DNA of 64,000 nt from Paraburkholderia bannensis NBRC 103871 (GTDB taxonomy: Bacteria > Pseudomonadota > Gammaproteobacteria > Burkholderiales > Burkholderiaceae): the NCBI RefSeq assembly GCF_000685015.1, contig NZ_BAYA01000027.1, forward strand, positions 1 to 64,000, given 5' to 3'. A program made the translations under genes and the position numbers. Of this stretch, positions 46,422 to 56,358 are shown piece by piece. The notes under the pieces were generated by a model, which saw only the letters and a list, made by a program, of their open reading frames with translations, was not told the origin of the DNA and did not search any database. Position 1 is the first letter of the stretch. Every line of letters begins with the position of its first letter.

Positions 46422-48231
46422 TGCGTTCCTGCCCGTCCGGCTTGCCGGGATAGAACGGGCGCGGCAGGCTGCGCTCGACTTCCACGAAGCGCTGTTCGCC
46501 CTGCACGGTCTTTTCCATCACGAAGCCCAGACCGCTCCAGTAACGCACCATATCGGTATCGTCGGGGAAGACGATGAAGTCGGGCGCCATCTGGTCGAAG
46601 TCCGTGCCGATCCACGGCACCTGACGCCCCGAGTGCAGGTCGGGCGGCGGCGGCGCTTCGGCGGCGAACGCCGCGACCTTCAGCGGCGCGGGTTCGAGAT
46701 AAACGAACTCGGGACGCTGCGCGGGCCACCACCAGAGCGTGCGGCCATCGAGCGGCTGCGCTGCGCATTCGTTGAAATCGGCCTGCCAGGGCACGGCCAT
46801 GTAGCGCGTGACGTCGCCCGGCTCCATGCCGCGCGCGGGATCGTAGCCCAGGCTCAACGGCCCATGCGGAACAAAATGATTGCGGATACGGAAAGGCTCC
46901 GCATAGATCGCCGCTTCGCGCGAAATCCACGTCATTTCGATGCCCGGAGAGAACGGGCCTCCCACGCAGTTGTCGAGCACGCCGCGGGTGAGCGCCTGCG
47001 GGCCCGCCTCGACAGGCGGATGGTTGACGAAGTGCCCCGCCACCCATTGCTGGAGAAAGAAATACTGCGTGTCGGTAAGCCGCATGTACTTGCTGGTGGC
47101 CGTTCCCGGCTTCAGGCAGTTGTCTCCCGCGAGGTACGGCATCATCGTCGCGCCGCTCTTGCCGATCAGCGTGTTTTCTTCGTAAGGCGGCCGCAGCACA
47201 TCGGCAATGTACTGGCGCAGACCGTGAAATTCGCTGGCGCCCGCGCCGTCCGGCCCCAACGCGCCAAGCTTCGCGAAATCGAACTTGTGCGGTTTCGATG
47301 GAATCGCCGCGACCCACGGATAGAAAGTCGCGCGCTCGATCAGCGGCTGGATCTCGCTCTGGAAATTCGGCAGATAGCCCTGCGCGCCCGAGCGCCAGAA
47401 GGCGCCGTCGTAAATCTCGGGATAATGGCCCGCGCGCACCATCGCATCGAAAATCGTGTCGTGCAACGTGACCAGGTTGGGCAGTTCCGGCGCGTACTTG
47501 GGCGGTGCCACCAGCACGTGCGCCGACATTGCTTCGGCATGCGAACCATCGTCGAAAAAGAGCGTCGCGCCAACCGGGCCGTCGGAGGTATCGTCCCACC
47601 AGCCGTCGTTATTGGCATATTCGTTGATCGTCGCGTCGGGGTCGGCCGAACCGGACACGCCGTAGCCGCCCAGCACGAGCAGGCGCCCCTGCGCGTCGGT
47701 ACGCAGTTCGCCGAGCGTGTCGATCGAATCGTGCATCGGATACAGCGGCTTCGGCGGAAAATGCGCGCCTTGATATTCGGGCGGCACGTTTGCGAGATCG
47801 AAATGTACGCCCGCGCGATTCGCACCGGCAATCTGGCGCGGCCCGGCATCGATCAACAATAGATGGCGGTCTTCGGCCGCGGCATTGCGCAGCGGATGAT
47901 TCGGCGCATAGCCATGCTCGCCTTCCGCGGGCGCGAAGGTGTACCAGGACGACTTCTTGTTGGCCAGGTGCACGGTCCAGCGAATCGAGCTGATGCCAGC
48001 GTGGCCCGGCGTGACTTCTTCAGCCACGCCGTTGTCGATGCGGTACACGCGAAAACGTGCGGCCTGACGGCACAGACGGCCTTCTGCGTCGCGAAAATCC
48101 TGCTGCTGGAATGGGCTGCCGTCGGGATTTTCGGGCAGGCCGCGATAGTCTTCCGGCCCGACATAGAACTTCTCCGGCGCATTGCCGACCCGGGCTACGC
48201 CGATCGCGGGAAAAATCTTGTATTCAACCAT
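46411..48231 (-). CDS. LodA-like CTQ-dependent amino-acid oxidase
   Basis: 606 residues of the LodA/GoxA family of quinoproteins, which oxidise amino acids such as the epsilon-amino group of lysine or glycine and release H2O2. Features: N-terminal IFPAIGVARVGNAPEKFYVGPE, mid region LPNLVTLHDTIFDAMVRAGHYPEI, PWQADFNECAA (the Cys that forms the thioether with Trp in the cofactor) and MVRYWSGLGFV (the Trp). Both CTQ residues appear present. The specific substrate is unknown. The N-terminus has no Sec signal, as in other family members. It lies 32 bp downstream of a ferritin-like gene and overlaps the LodB-like maturase. Confidence 0.86.
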   Translation of the reverse strand: MVEYKIFPAIGVARVGNAPEKFYVGPEDYRGLPENPDGSPFQQQDFRDAEGRLCRQAARFRVYRIDNGVAEEVTPGHAGISSIRWTVHLANKKSSWYTFAPAEGEHGYAPNHPLRNAAAEDRHLLLIDAGPRQIAGANRAGVHFDLANVPPEYQGAHFPPKPLYPMHDSIDTLGELRTDAQGRLLVLGGYGVSGSADPDATINEYANNDGWWDDTSDGPVGATLFFDDGSHAEAMSAHVLVAPPKYAPELPNLVTLHDTIFDAMVRAGHYPEIYDGAFWRSGAQGYLPNFQSEIQPLIERATFYPWVAAIPSKPHKFDFAKLGALGPDGAGASEFHGLRQYIADVLRPPYEENTLIGKSGATMMPYLAGDNCLKPGTATSKYMRLTDTQYFFLQQWVAGHFVNHPPVEAGPQALTRGVLDNCVGGPFSPGIEMTWISREAAIYAEPFRIRNHFVPHGPLSLGYDPARGMEPGDVTRYMAVPWQADFNECAAQPLDGRTLWWWPAQRPEFVYLEPAPLKVAAFAAEAPPPPDLHSGRQVPWIGTDFDQMAPDFIVFPDDTDMVRYWSGLGFVMEKTVQGEQRFVEVERSLPRPFYPGKPDGQERNDR

Positions 48232-48262
48232 CGAGGTTCTCCGCCTGGTCTCAGTTGACTGC

Positions 48263-49570
48263 TCAATTGACCGAATGCATGGACGACGCGGCTTCGAGCC
48301 GCACCAGTTCCGCCTGTATGCCGGTCAGCGTCTGGGCGACCGCATCGCGTTCGGCGCGATCGGCCACGGTGCCCTGCACCACGTCGCGCGCCTGTTCGAG
48401 ATAGTCGCCGAGCTTGCCGAGATTGGCGCCTGGCTCATAGACATAGGTAGGCGCCGCATTCGGGCCGACATTGCCGTCACCATTGCTGTGAACGGGCGTC
48501 TGCATCAACTGGCGAGCGAGCCGTGGCATGACGCTGTGCATGAGCGGCAACGCGCGGCTCAAGAACGCATCCGGCGCGCCCTGGCCGGGATCGACGAAGC
48601 TCTGCTCCAGTGCGTCGAGCATCGCGCTGTAAGCGATATCGAACAACTCGGCGAATTTGAGCGCAACCGGATTGGACAGGTCGCTGCGCTGCGGATTGGC
48701 AAGGATTGGCCAGGTAGCGGGGAAGTTGGCCGTGTCCAGCGCGACCGTGCGGAACTTTTTGAAATGTGACATTTCATAAGGCGTTCCGCTGATCGGCCCA
48801 TAGGTGCCGTCGGTGCGCTTGCCGTAATAGTTATAGGTGCCCCAGGGGCTGAGCGGGATCATCGGTTCGACATCGGGGATGCTGCCCTCACCTTGCTGCA
48901 CGATCTGCTGCACGCCAAGCTTCGCGCTCGCGAGACTGGTCACCTCGACCGGATCGCCACCGAACTTGCCGAGATAGATCGTGGTGCGCTGGCGCATGCC
49001 CGGCGCGGCCTGAAAGAGGGGCGTGACGCCGTGATAGCGTTCTAGTCCGTCGATCAGCGCTTCGTAGAGTTGTGCGATCGTGTCGTACTCCGAGCCCTGC
49101 GGAGCGGCATGCGGCGGAGCCGGACGCTCGATCGCGGTGAAGGTGTTCTGGAACACGTCGATCGACGCGCGCGACAGGCCGATGAAAGGTGTGCTTTCCG
49201 GGTTGGCATGCGGCAGATAACAGGGGTAGACCGGCACGGCCGCGCCCGTGAGCCGCGGTCGCCCGCCAATGGCGACCAGCAGGTTGGCCGCCTGGTTCAC
49301 ATGGAACATTTCCTCCATGACCACGCTGCGCAGCGTCTGGTAGGCCTCGCTTGCCGGATCCTTGATCGAATACAGCGCCGTCAAATACGGCGGAATCGTT
49401 GTCATCTCAACCTGTATGGCGAGCTGGGCCGCATCCTGCAGGATCTTGCGGCTATCGACCTCGCCTGCCTGCGCGGCGTAAGCCATCGCGCGCGGCCCGC
49501 TCGCACCCGCGCCGTTGAGACGATCGAACAGATTGCCGAATGGCTTATCCGAATCCGCGATGTGGGGCAT
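48263..49570 (-). CDS. Ferritin-like (VioB/RebD-type iminophenylpyruvate dimer synthase domain) protein
   Basis: 435 residues with a ferritin-like domain of the type at the N-terminus of VioB/RebD proteins: LAIQVEMTTIPPYLTALYSI, then RSVVMEEMFHVNQAANLLVAIGG, giving E and E-x-x-H metal ligands, and later KLGVQQIVQQGEGSIP. VioB dimerises an imine of indole-pyruvate made by an amino-acid oxidase. Here the partner could be the LodA-like oxidase that follows by 31 bp. The ATG at 49570 is chosen because it has aaggag 7 nt upstream; longer starts at 49594 and 49639 lack this. Function in detail is inference. Confidence 0.75.
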   Translation of the reverse strand: MPHIADSDKPFGNLFDRLNGAGASGPRAMAYAAQAGEVDSRKILQDAAQLAIQVEMTTIPPYLTALYSIKDPASEAYQTLRSVVMEEMFHVNQAANLLVAIGGRPRLTGAAVPVYPCYLPHANPESTPFIGLSRASIDVFQNTFTAIERPAPPHAAPQGSEYDTIAQLYEALIDGLERYHGVTPLFQAAPGMRQRTTIYLGKFGGDPVEVTSLASAKLGVQQIVQQGEGSIPDVEPMIPLSPWGTYNYYGKRTDGTYGPISGTPYEMSHFKKFRTVALDTANFPATWPILANPQRSDLSNPVALKFAELFDIAYSAMLDALEQSFVDPGQGAPDAFLSRALPLMHSVMPRLARQLMQTPVHSNGDGNVGPNAAPTYVYEPGANLGKLGDYLEQARDVVQGTVADRAERDAVAQTLTGIQAELVRLEAASSMHSVN

Positions 49571-50057
49571 CGTGCACTCCTTATTATTCGTCATGACGTG
49601 CGCAGCCCGACCCGTCTGCACGAGGCAAACAGGTCTCACTGCTGGCTGCCGGCATGGCCGGCGAAAGTGGAATCGGGTCGAGCGCTGGCTATCCTGAATC
49701 GACCGCCAGAAACTGCCCGGCGGCTAGAAATTAGCCTGATGCCATAGCGGCCGATACTATCCGACTGGATAGGTCAATCCTCATTTCTTGCAGCGGCGCG
49801 GCCCGCTGGCTCGAATGAAAGTGTTTGTTATCGCGGGCCGGACACTTTTACAGGTTCGCGCGGAAGTGTTCATTCCCTCCTTCATCGCTTTCTTGGGATA
49901 CTCGGCGCCATATCGAGCGCAGCGGCCAGGCGGCGGCGACGTCGCGGACGTTCGCCATGCCCAGCGCGGATCACGGCGACAGCCACGCCGCTGCCTGACG
50001 GCAGCGCGCAGGCCAGACCCTGCGTCGAACCACGCGACACAATAAAGAGGATTACTG
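49571..50057. promoter_or_regulatory. Shared divergent control region between the quinoprotein and NRPS units
   Basis: About 490 bp without a supported gene between two opposite operons. Visible structures are a ctatcc-gact-ggatag palindrome (49757-49772) and an aaagtgt / acacttt inverted repeat with 16-nt spacer (from about 49816). Each could be an operator. A clear aagagga ribosome site precedes the rightward gene at 50058. Confidence 0.5.
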
Positions 50058-51056
50058 ATGGTGTCCTTACCGATCACCCTGCACGAAGCCGCCAGGCGCA
50101 GCGTCGGCGTCGTCTATCTGCTATTCGGTTTTGCCCTTTATTATTCGCTGCATCGTATCGCGCCCGGGCATCCGATCCTCGTCTATTACGCGGCAACGGT
50201 CGGCATGATGGCGTTCACGCAGATGCTCGAATGGCTGCTTCCTTACGAGAAAACATGGCGTCGGCCTGACGACCAGTTCCTCAACGAGATCGCCAGCACG
50301 TTCATTTCCGCACTGCTGGGCCACACGACCGGGCGCTTCGTCGCTTTCGCGGTGTTCGGCTGGCTCGTGCTGCACTGGCGCGGGCCGAACGGAGCGGCGT
50401 TCTGGTGGCCGACGGACTGGCCGTTCGCCATGCAGGTCGCGCTGTCGTTCGTGCTATGGGAGTTCGGTCTGTACTGGAGCCATCGCTGGATGCACGGCTG
50501 GGCGTGGCGCTTTCATGCCTTGCATCACAAACTGCGCCGGCTGTCCTGGCTCAACTCGGGCTACGGTCATCCCATCAGCTTCTTTCTCACCAGTCTGTGT
50601 TCGTACGGCATGCTCGCGCTTTCGGGCGCGCCCGCCGAAGTGCTGATTTTCAACAGCTTTCTTTCCGCGTCGATCAATTTCCTCAGCCACGCGAATCTCG
50701 ATTTGAAGTTCGGCTGGCTCAACTACGTGATCAATGCGCCCGAAACGCATCGCTGGCATCACGTGAAAGACCATCCCGCCGCATTCAACAAGAATTTCGG
50801 CACGCAGTTGATGCTCTGGGATCTCGTGTTCGGCACCTTCTATTACCCGAAAGACCAATTGCCCAGCCGCAATCTCGGTGACGACGCCTATATGCCCGCC
50901 GGTTTCTGGGCGCAGTGGCTCGAACCGTTCGTCAAGGACAAGGCCGCGCGCTGGCCGCACGCCATTCCCGCCCAGCGTACGGATTTCACGCTGGGTCGCA
51001 TTCCTGCCCAGCCTCGCACTGTCGATATCGGCACGACGGAGGGCGCCAACTCATGA
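50058..51056 (+). CDS. Sterol desaturase-family (fatty acid hydroxylase) membrane protein
   Basis: 332 residues with four to five membrane segments and the histidine clusters of the fatty acid hydroxylase superfamily: HRWMH, HALHH and HRWHH with an additional H in NFLSHANLD, which bind a di-iron centre. These enzymes hydroxylate or desaturate lipids, including fatty acids. First gene of a six-gene rightward unit ending in an exporter. It could modify the fatty acyl chain later attached by the NRPS. Stop overlaps the next start by 4 nt. Confidence 0.85.
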   Translation: MVSLPITLHEAARRSVGVVYLLFGFALYYSLHRIAPGHPILVYYAATVGMMAFTQMLEWLLPYEKTWRRPDDQFLNEIASTFISALLGHTTGRFVAFAVFGWLVLHWRGPNGAAFWWPTDWPFAMQVALSFVLWEFGLYWSHRWMHGWAWRFHALHHKLRRLSWLNSGYGHPISFFLTSLCSYGMLALSGAPAEVLIFNSFLSASINFLSHANLDLKFGWLNYVINAPETHRWHHVKDHPAAFNKNFGTQLMLWDLVFGTFYYPKDQLPSRNLGDDAYMPAGFWAQWLEPFVKDKAARWPHAIPAQRTDFTLGRIPAQPRTVDIGTTEGANS

Positions 51057-51949
51057 ACGCCACTTTCATGCATCCACCCGCTATCGCTCCGGCCCGCGCG
51101 CACACGAGCGGCACCATCGTCCATTCGCGTTACCGCCTTGAATACAACACGCGCGCGCAGCCGATCGGCATCGAACGCGGCGCCCAGGTCGCCGCGGATC
51201 TCGCACGCGGCCTGCCAGCTTTCAACGTGGATCAGTATTTCGGCTCGCAGCCGACCATCTTCGAAGACTACGATCATGTGGTCACCGCCTACGCGCGCGA
51301 CTCCGGTCGCGCGGTATCGCTGATCGCCGCGCGCTGGCTGGGCAACGCGGATCTGCGCTTTCTGTATCTATGGACGGCGATGGTCGCCGACGACTATCGC
51401 AACACCGGCGTATTCCGCCGCTCGCTGGCGTGGTTCTTCGAACGCGTCGCCGCTTCGGAAGGCGATCAGGCGGTGCCGCCGCTGATCGTGACCAAGACCT
51501 ACAACCCGGTGGTCTACAAGGTCTTCAGCATGTTCGCCGCCACCGGCAGCGCCGTCGATCTGTATCCGCGCATTCCGGCGGCCTCGCAATCGCCCGAGAT
51601 GATCGACCTCGCGCGCCGCGTCGCGCATGCGATCAGCCCCAAACTCCAGCTGATCGAACAGACCGGCGTGGTGCTCGGCGGCCAGGCGATGGTCGCGCCG
51701 GACTTCTTCCCGCTCATGGAGCAATCGAAGGATCGCCACGTCAACGCGCATTTCGAGCGCCATCTCTCGCGCGCCGACCAGATTCTCTGCATCGCCCGCG
51801 TGCCCGATGTCGACCGCGCCGCGATGCTCGAAACGCTGGTCTGCGCGCATCCGCAGGGCACGCCGCGCACGCAGCACCGTCAGCCCTCACGCCATACCCA
51901 CGCCGAGCCTGCCGGATTCGCTTGCGATCGCTCGCCGTTCAAAGCATGA
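51053..51949 (+). CDS. GNAT-like N-acyltransferase family protein
   Basis: 298 residues. The middle resembles a GNAT fold: a beta strand AARWLGNADLRFLYLWTAMVADDYRNTGVFRRSLAWFFERVA (a pyrophosphate-loop position, though the R/Q-x-x-G-x-G/A motif is loosely kept as RNTGVF) and VTKTYNPVVYKVFSMF. It may use an acyl-CoA or acyl-carrier donor. ATGA overlaps at both ends link it to the desaturase and acylase genes. The last 40 residues look unstructured. I am sure of the gene, less of the enzyme class. Confidence 0.6.
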   Translation: MNATFMHPPAIAPARAHTSGTIVHSRYRLEYNTRAQPIGIERGAQVAADLARGLPAFNVDQYFGSQPTIFEDYDHVVTAYARDSGRAVSLIAARWLGNADLRFLYLWTAMVADDYRNTGVFRRSLAWFFERVAASEGDQAVPPLIVTKTYNPVVYKVFSMFAATGSAVDLYPRIPAASQSPEMIDLARRVAHAISPKLQLIEQTGVVLGGQAMVAPDFFPLMEQSKDRHVNAHFERHLSRADQILCIARVPDVDRAAMLETLVCAHPQGTPRTQHRQPSRHTHAEPAGFACDRSPFKA

Positions 51950-54393
51950 AGTCCATCACCCGTCCCATGACCCTGCTGAATCCGCCAGCCCGCCGCCTTG
52001 CGTGCGTCTCCCCCCTCGCTTCGATCGTTCCACTAGCCGCCGCCGTCGCCGCCAGCCTGCTGCTGGCCTCCTGCGCGGGGAGCGTGGTGCAACCCTCGTC
52101 CGCCGAACTGATCCGCACCGAAGGCGGCGTCGTGCACATCAGCGCGCCGGACTTCGCCAGCCTGGGTTACGGCATGGCCTACGCCTATGCCGAAGACAAC
52201 ATCTGCATGCTCGCGGATCACCTTCTGACCGTGCGCGGCGAGCGCTCGAAGTATTTCGGCCCCGACCTCCCGGCCACCCCGAGCGTGCACGGCGAATACT
52301 CGGCCCAGGTGCAGTACACGCCGGGTTTCGTGAACGAGCAAAGCGACTTCTTTTATCGCGCCTACCTGGATTCCGCCGCGCTCGAACGCAGTGAAGAGGC
52401 GCTTTCGCCCGACGCGCGCGCGCTGCTGGGCGGCTATGTGGCGGGCTACAACCGCTATCTCGCGCAACACGCGCAATCGCTCCCGGCGGCCTGTCACGAC
52501 GCCGCGTGGGTCAAGCCGATGACGCCCGACGACATGCGCCGCCTGATCGCCGAAAAGGCCATTCACGCGACCGGCGAGTATTTCCGCGCCGCCGTGCTCG
52601 CGGCGCAGCCGCCCGTTGCGCCTTCGCCGGAACCGTCCGCACCCCACGCCGGCAATCCACCTGTGCAATCGCCTGGCGAGGCGCGCGAAGCGTGGATCGC
52701 GGGACTCGCCTCGCACGATCTGGGCAGCAACGCGCTGGCAATCGGCTCGGCGCTCTCGCAGGACGGACGCGGCCTGCTGCTGGGCAATCCGCACTTCCCA
52801 TGGTTCGGCCCGGATCGTTTCTACGAAGCCCATCTGACGGTGCCAGGACGCTACGACGCCATGGGTGCGACGCTGGGCGGCCTGCCCGTCATCGTGATCG
52901 GTTTCAATCGCGACATCGCCTGGACGCACACTGTCACCACGGCGCGCCACTTCGCCTTGCTGCGTCTCGCGCTCGATCCCGCCGATCCCACGCATATGCG
53001 CTATCGGATTGACGATAGCTGGGCGAGCATGGTGCGCAAGCTCGTCAGCATCGATGTGCGGCAAGCCGACGGCACGCTTGTCAAGCGCCAGCGCGCGTTC
53101 TACACGACGCCGCTTGGCGCGGTGATCGCCGCTCCCTCGCTGGGCCTCAAATGGGACGCACAGCACGCGTACGTGCTCAGCGACATGAACCGCAGCAACC
53201 TGCGCATGATCGACCAGTGGCTCGCCATTGGCGCGGCCAGGCGCGTGGACGACATCGCGCAGGCCGAGCAGCGCTATTCCGCCATGCCGTGGGTCAACAC
53301 CATTGCCGCCGACCGTTCGGGCGCAACGCTGTTCGAGGACTACAGCACGGTGCCCAATATCGCGCACGCCGCGCTTACACAGGGCTGCCTGCTGGATCCG
53401 CGCCTCTTCGTGCTGGACGGGGCACGCGCCGCGTGCGGCGCCAACGCCGGGCCGGACGGCATCTTCGCGCAGCACGTCGCACAGATGCGCCACCCGCGTC
53501 TCGAACGCAGCGACTATGTCGCCAACTCCAACGACAGCTACTGGCTCGCCAACCCCGCTGCGCCCATCACCGGGCTGCTGCCGGTATTCGGCTCCGAAAA
53601 CTCGGCGCAATCGCTGCGCACGCGTTTCGCGTGGACGCGCATCGAAGCGCGCGCACAGGGGCGCGACGGTCAGCCGGGCACGCGTTTCGACACCGCCGCG
53701 CTTGAGCGCCTGATGTTCGATTCCGATGTCTACGCCGCACAGCTGCTCAAGCCGCAGATCGTGGCGACCTGCGAGGCGGCGCATCCGGCAGGCGACGTCG
53801 CCCAGGCCTGCGCCGTGCTGGCGCGCTGGGACGGTCGCGCCGATGCCGCCAGCCGTGGTGCGCCACTGTTCCGGCTGGTGTGGGCGCGACTCGCCCACGC
53901 CGATTCGCTCTGGGCCGTGCCGTTCGACCGCAACGCGCCGATGGCCACGCCACGCGGGCTCAATCCCGCCGCATCGGACGCGGTCATGGCCGCGCTGCGC
54001 GACGCCGCCGCCGACATGCGCGCGGCGCAGATGCCGCTCGACGCGGCGCTCGCGAACTTCCAGTACTCGACGCTGCGCAACGAACGCATCGCACTCGATG
54101 GCGGCCCCGGCGAAGACGGCCTTTACAACGTGGTTTCGTCGGGCACCCGCTTCGACCGCCGTCCGTTTGGCGAAATCGAATCCGGCAGCAGCTATATCCA
54201 GCTCGTCGGCTTCGACGCGAACGGCCCGGTTGCGCAAGCCCTGCTGACCTACGGCCAGGCCACCGACACGCAATCGCCCTGGTTCGGCGACCAGATCCGG
54301 CGCTTTGCCGCTCACCAGTGGATCGCACTGCCCTACGCGGGCGCCGACGTGCTCGCGCACGCGCAGGGGCCGGTCGTGCATCTTGCCTACTGA
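51946..54393 (+). CDS. Penicillin-acylase/PvdQ-family Ntn hydrolase lipoprotein
   Basis: 815 residues of the penicillin/AHL acylase family of self-cleaving Ntn hydrolases. A Sec signal with lipobox (LLLASCAGS, Cys near residue 43) predicts an envelope lipoprotein. Alpha subunit features include GYGMAYAYAEDNI and WVKPMTPDDM. The autocleavage site is probably Gly-Ser in DLGSNALAIG, making Ser the N-terminal nucleophile of the beta chain, followed by GNPHFPWFGPDRFYEAHLT. PvdQ removes a myristoyl chain from the pyoverdine precursor and AHL acylases cleave signals. Adjacent ligase and NRPS genes suggest it deacylates the local product. Start ATGA-overlaps the GNAT gene. Confidence 0.88.
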   Translation: MKSITRPMTLLNPPARRLACVSPLASIVPLAAAVAASLLLASCAGSVVQPSSAELIRTEGGVVHISAPDFASLGYGMAYAYAEDNICMLADHLLTVRGERSKYFGPDLPATPSVHGEYSAQVQYTPGFVNEQSDFFYRAYLDSAALERSEEALSPDARALLGGYVAGYNRYLAQHAQSLPAACHDAAWVKPMTPDDMRRLIAEKAIHATGEYFRAAVLAAQPPVAPSPEPSAPHAGNPPVQSPGEAREAWIAGLASHDLGSNALAIGSALSQDGRGLLLGNPHFPWFGPDRFYEAHLTVPGRYDAMGATLGGLPVIVIGFNRDIAWTHTVTTARHFALLRLALDPADPTHMRYRIDDSWASMVRKLVSIDVRQADGTLVKRQRAFYTTPLGAVIAAPSLGLKWDAQHAYVLSDMNRSNLRMIDQWLAIGAARRVDDIAQAEQRYSAMPWVNTIAADRSGATLFEDYSTVPNIAHAALTQGCLLDPRLFVLDGARAACGANAGPDGIFAQHVAQMRHPRLERSDYVANSNDSYWLANPAAPITGLLPVFGSENSAQSLRTRFAWTRIEARAQGRDGQPGTRFDTAALERLMFDSDVYAAQLLKPQIVATCEAAHPAGDVAQACAVLARWDGRADAASRGAPLFRLVWARLAHADSLWAVPFDRNAPMATPRGLNPAASDAVMAALRDAAADMRAAQMPLDAALANFQYSTLRNERIALDGGPGEDGLYNVVSSGTRFDRRPFGEIESGSSYIQLVGFDANGPVAQALLTYGQATDTQSPWFGDQIRRFAAHQWIALPYAGADVLAHAQGPVVHLAY

Positions 54394-54405
54394 AACGGCC
54401 TGCTC

Positions 54406-56358
54406 ATGGATTGCCGTCAACTGACCCAACATCTCGCCGGACTTCACGATCGGCATTTTCATTATCTCGACGCAGCGGGCCAGGCCTGCCGGCGTGCGTA
54501 CGCTGATTTCGCACGCGACGTCACGACCTTGCGCGCGCGGCTCACAGAAGCGGGCATCGCACCGGGCGAGCGCGTCGGCATTCACGCCGCGAACAGCGTG
54601 GACTGGCTGCTCTGGGATCTTGCGCTGATCGACCTTGGCTGCATCGTGGTGGCGCTGCCCGACGACATCGTGCGCCAGCACGGCGCGCAGGTGTTCGAAC
54701 GCTTCGGTCTCCGACTGATTGCGCTGGGCAAGACCAGCCAGTCGTCGAAGCTCGAAGCGTGCGCCGGGACGTTGCCCATCGACGCCTGGCGCACCGCCGC
54801 GATCGAGCCACGCGCCGCTGACGCGTCGAGCCTCGGCGATGATGCCTGCGCGCTGGCGTTTTCGTCGGGAACGGCCGGCGTGCCGAAATGCCTCGTGGTC
54901 AACCGGCGCGGCATCGAGTGGGACACGGCGCACTACTTCCCGCAATTCGCGCCGGGCCCGCGCGACCGCATCCTGCTGTTCCTGCCGTTCACGCACCAGC
55001 AGCAGCGCCTGCTCGCCTATGCCGCCTTTTCGCTGGGCACGTCGATCGTGCTGACCCGCCCCGAACAGCTATTCGACGCCTTGCGCCTGCTCCAGCCCAC
55101 ACTGTGCCTCGCGCCGCCGCTCTTTTACGAAGGCATTCACGAGCGTTTTCTGGGCCGCGTCGAAGCCATGGCGCCGTGGCAACGCGCGTTGCTCGGGCGT
55201 GCGCGCGCGCTGCTGCCGCGCCTGCCTCGCGCGTGCAGAAAGCCGCTGCAACGGGCGCTGTTTGCGCCTATCCATCGCGCGCTCGGCGGGCGGCTGCGCA
55301 TTGCGGTGACGGGCATGGCGCCGATCCGGCGCGCCACGCTCGACTTCTTCGGCGAGATCGGCGTGGCGCTGCATGAAGCGTATGGCCTCACCGAAACCGG
55401 CGTGATCGCCTCGAACGTGCCGGGCGCGAACCGCCCAGGCACGGTGGGCCGCCTCGTGCCGGGCTGCCGCGTGCAGCTCGCACCCGATGGCGAAGTCATG
55501 GTCGCGCGCGAAGCGAACGCCTGCCTCGGCTATTTCGAACCTGGTGCCGGCGTGAGCCCGTTTGTGATCCATGGCCTCGTGCCGACCGGCGATATCGGCG
55601 CATTCGACGCCGACGGCTATCTCACCCTGCGCGGGCGCAAGAAGGAAATCATCATCACGGCGCAAGGGCACAAGATCCATCCCGAAGTGGTGGAAGCGCG
55701 CCTGAACGCTTCGCCGCTTATCGTCCGCTCGGTGGTGTTCGGCGATGCGCGCAAGCATCTGAGTGCGCTCGTCGTGGTGCGGGACGACCCGGCGCAGCAA
55801 GCGAGCGAGGCCGTCCACGCCCATGTCGCGCACGTCAACGAAACGCTCGGCGACACCGCGCGCATCGGCGAAACGGTGCTAACCAACGTGCCATTCACGC
55901 TCCAGAACGGCCTGCTCAACGGCAGCCTCAAGGTCAATCGCCGCGCCGTGGCCGAACGCTTTTTCCCCGCCTGGTTCGCCTCCACGCCAGACGTGACCCA
56001 TCTATCCGACGTCCCCGATCTGCCCGGCCCGCGCGGCGCACACGCGGCGGGCGAGCCGCCCTGCGAACCAGACCCCGGCCTGTTCGCGCTGGTGAAGGAC
56101 GCATGGGAATTCGCGCTCGATATGCGGCCGATCGACCCGCACGCCAACTTCTTCGAGATCGGCGGCGACTCGCTGTGCGCGATGCGGATCATCACGCGGC
56201 TGCAAGGCAAGATCGACACCGCCCTCGACCCCTCCGTGCTCTTTCTGGAGCCGACGATTCACGCCATTGCCAGCAAGCTCACCCGTGAGCGCCTCGACGC
56301 GGCGCAATCGCGCGAGCTTGCCGTGGACGCCACCGCCTACGAGGAGGGCTCGCTATGA
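54406..56358 (+). CDS. Fatty-acyl-AMP ligase fused to an acyl/peptidyl carrier domain
   Basis: 650 residues. The first 500 form an ANL-superfamily adenylating enzyme of the long-chain acyl-CoA-synthetase type: ALAFSSGTAGVPKCLVV (P-loop), LHEAYGLTETG, and the C-terminal GRKKEIIITAQGHKIHPEVVE. Residues about 575-640 are a carrier domain with FFEIGGDSL, whose Ser takes phosphopantetheine. It probably activates a fatty acid and loads it onto its own carrier for the downstream NRPS. It follows the acylase by 12 bp and its stop overlaps the NRPS start by 4 nt. The acidic tail (AVDATAYEEGSL) may be the docking peptide for the NRPS. Confidence 0.88.
   Translation: MDCRQLTQHLAGLHDRHFHYLDAAGQACRRAYADFARDVTTLRARLTEAGIAPGERVGIHAANSVDWLLWDLALIDLGCIVVALPDDIVRQHGAQVFERFGLRLIALGKTSQSSKLEACAGTLPIDAWRTAAIEPRAADASSLGDDACALAFSSGTAGVPKCLVVNRRGIEWDTAHYFPQFAPGPRDRILLFLPFTHQQQRLLAYAAFSLGTSIVLTRPEQLFDALRLLQPTLCLAPPLFYEGIHERFLGRVEAMAPWQRALLGRARALLPRLPRACRKPLQRALFAPIHRALGGRLRIAVTGMAPIRRATLDFFGEIGVALHEAYGLTETGVIASNVPGANRPGTVGRLVPGCRVQLAPDGEVMVAREANACLGYFEPGAGVSPFVIHGLVPTGDIGAFDADGYLTLRGRKKEIIITAQGHKIHPEVVEARLNASPLIVRSVVFGDARKHLSALVVVRDDPAQQASEAVHAHVAHVNETLGDTARIGETVLTNVPFTLQNGLLNGSLKVNRRAVAERFFPAWFASTPDVTHLSDVPDLPGPRGAHAAGEPPCEPDPGLFALVKDAWEFALDMRPIDPHANFFEIGGDSLCAMRIITRLQGKIDTALDPSVLFLEPTIHAIASKLTRERLDAAQSRELAVDATAYEEGSL

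Noticed and set aside
52033..54996. Very long open frame (987 codons) antisense to the acylase and ligase genes
   Set aside because: Composition is His/Arg/Ala-rich without any domain; it mirrors the high-GC codon bias of the real genes on the other strand.
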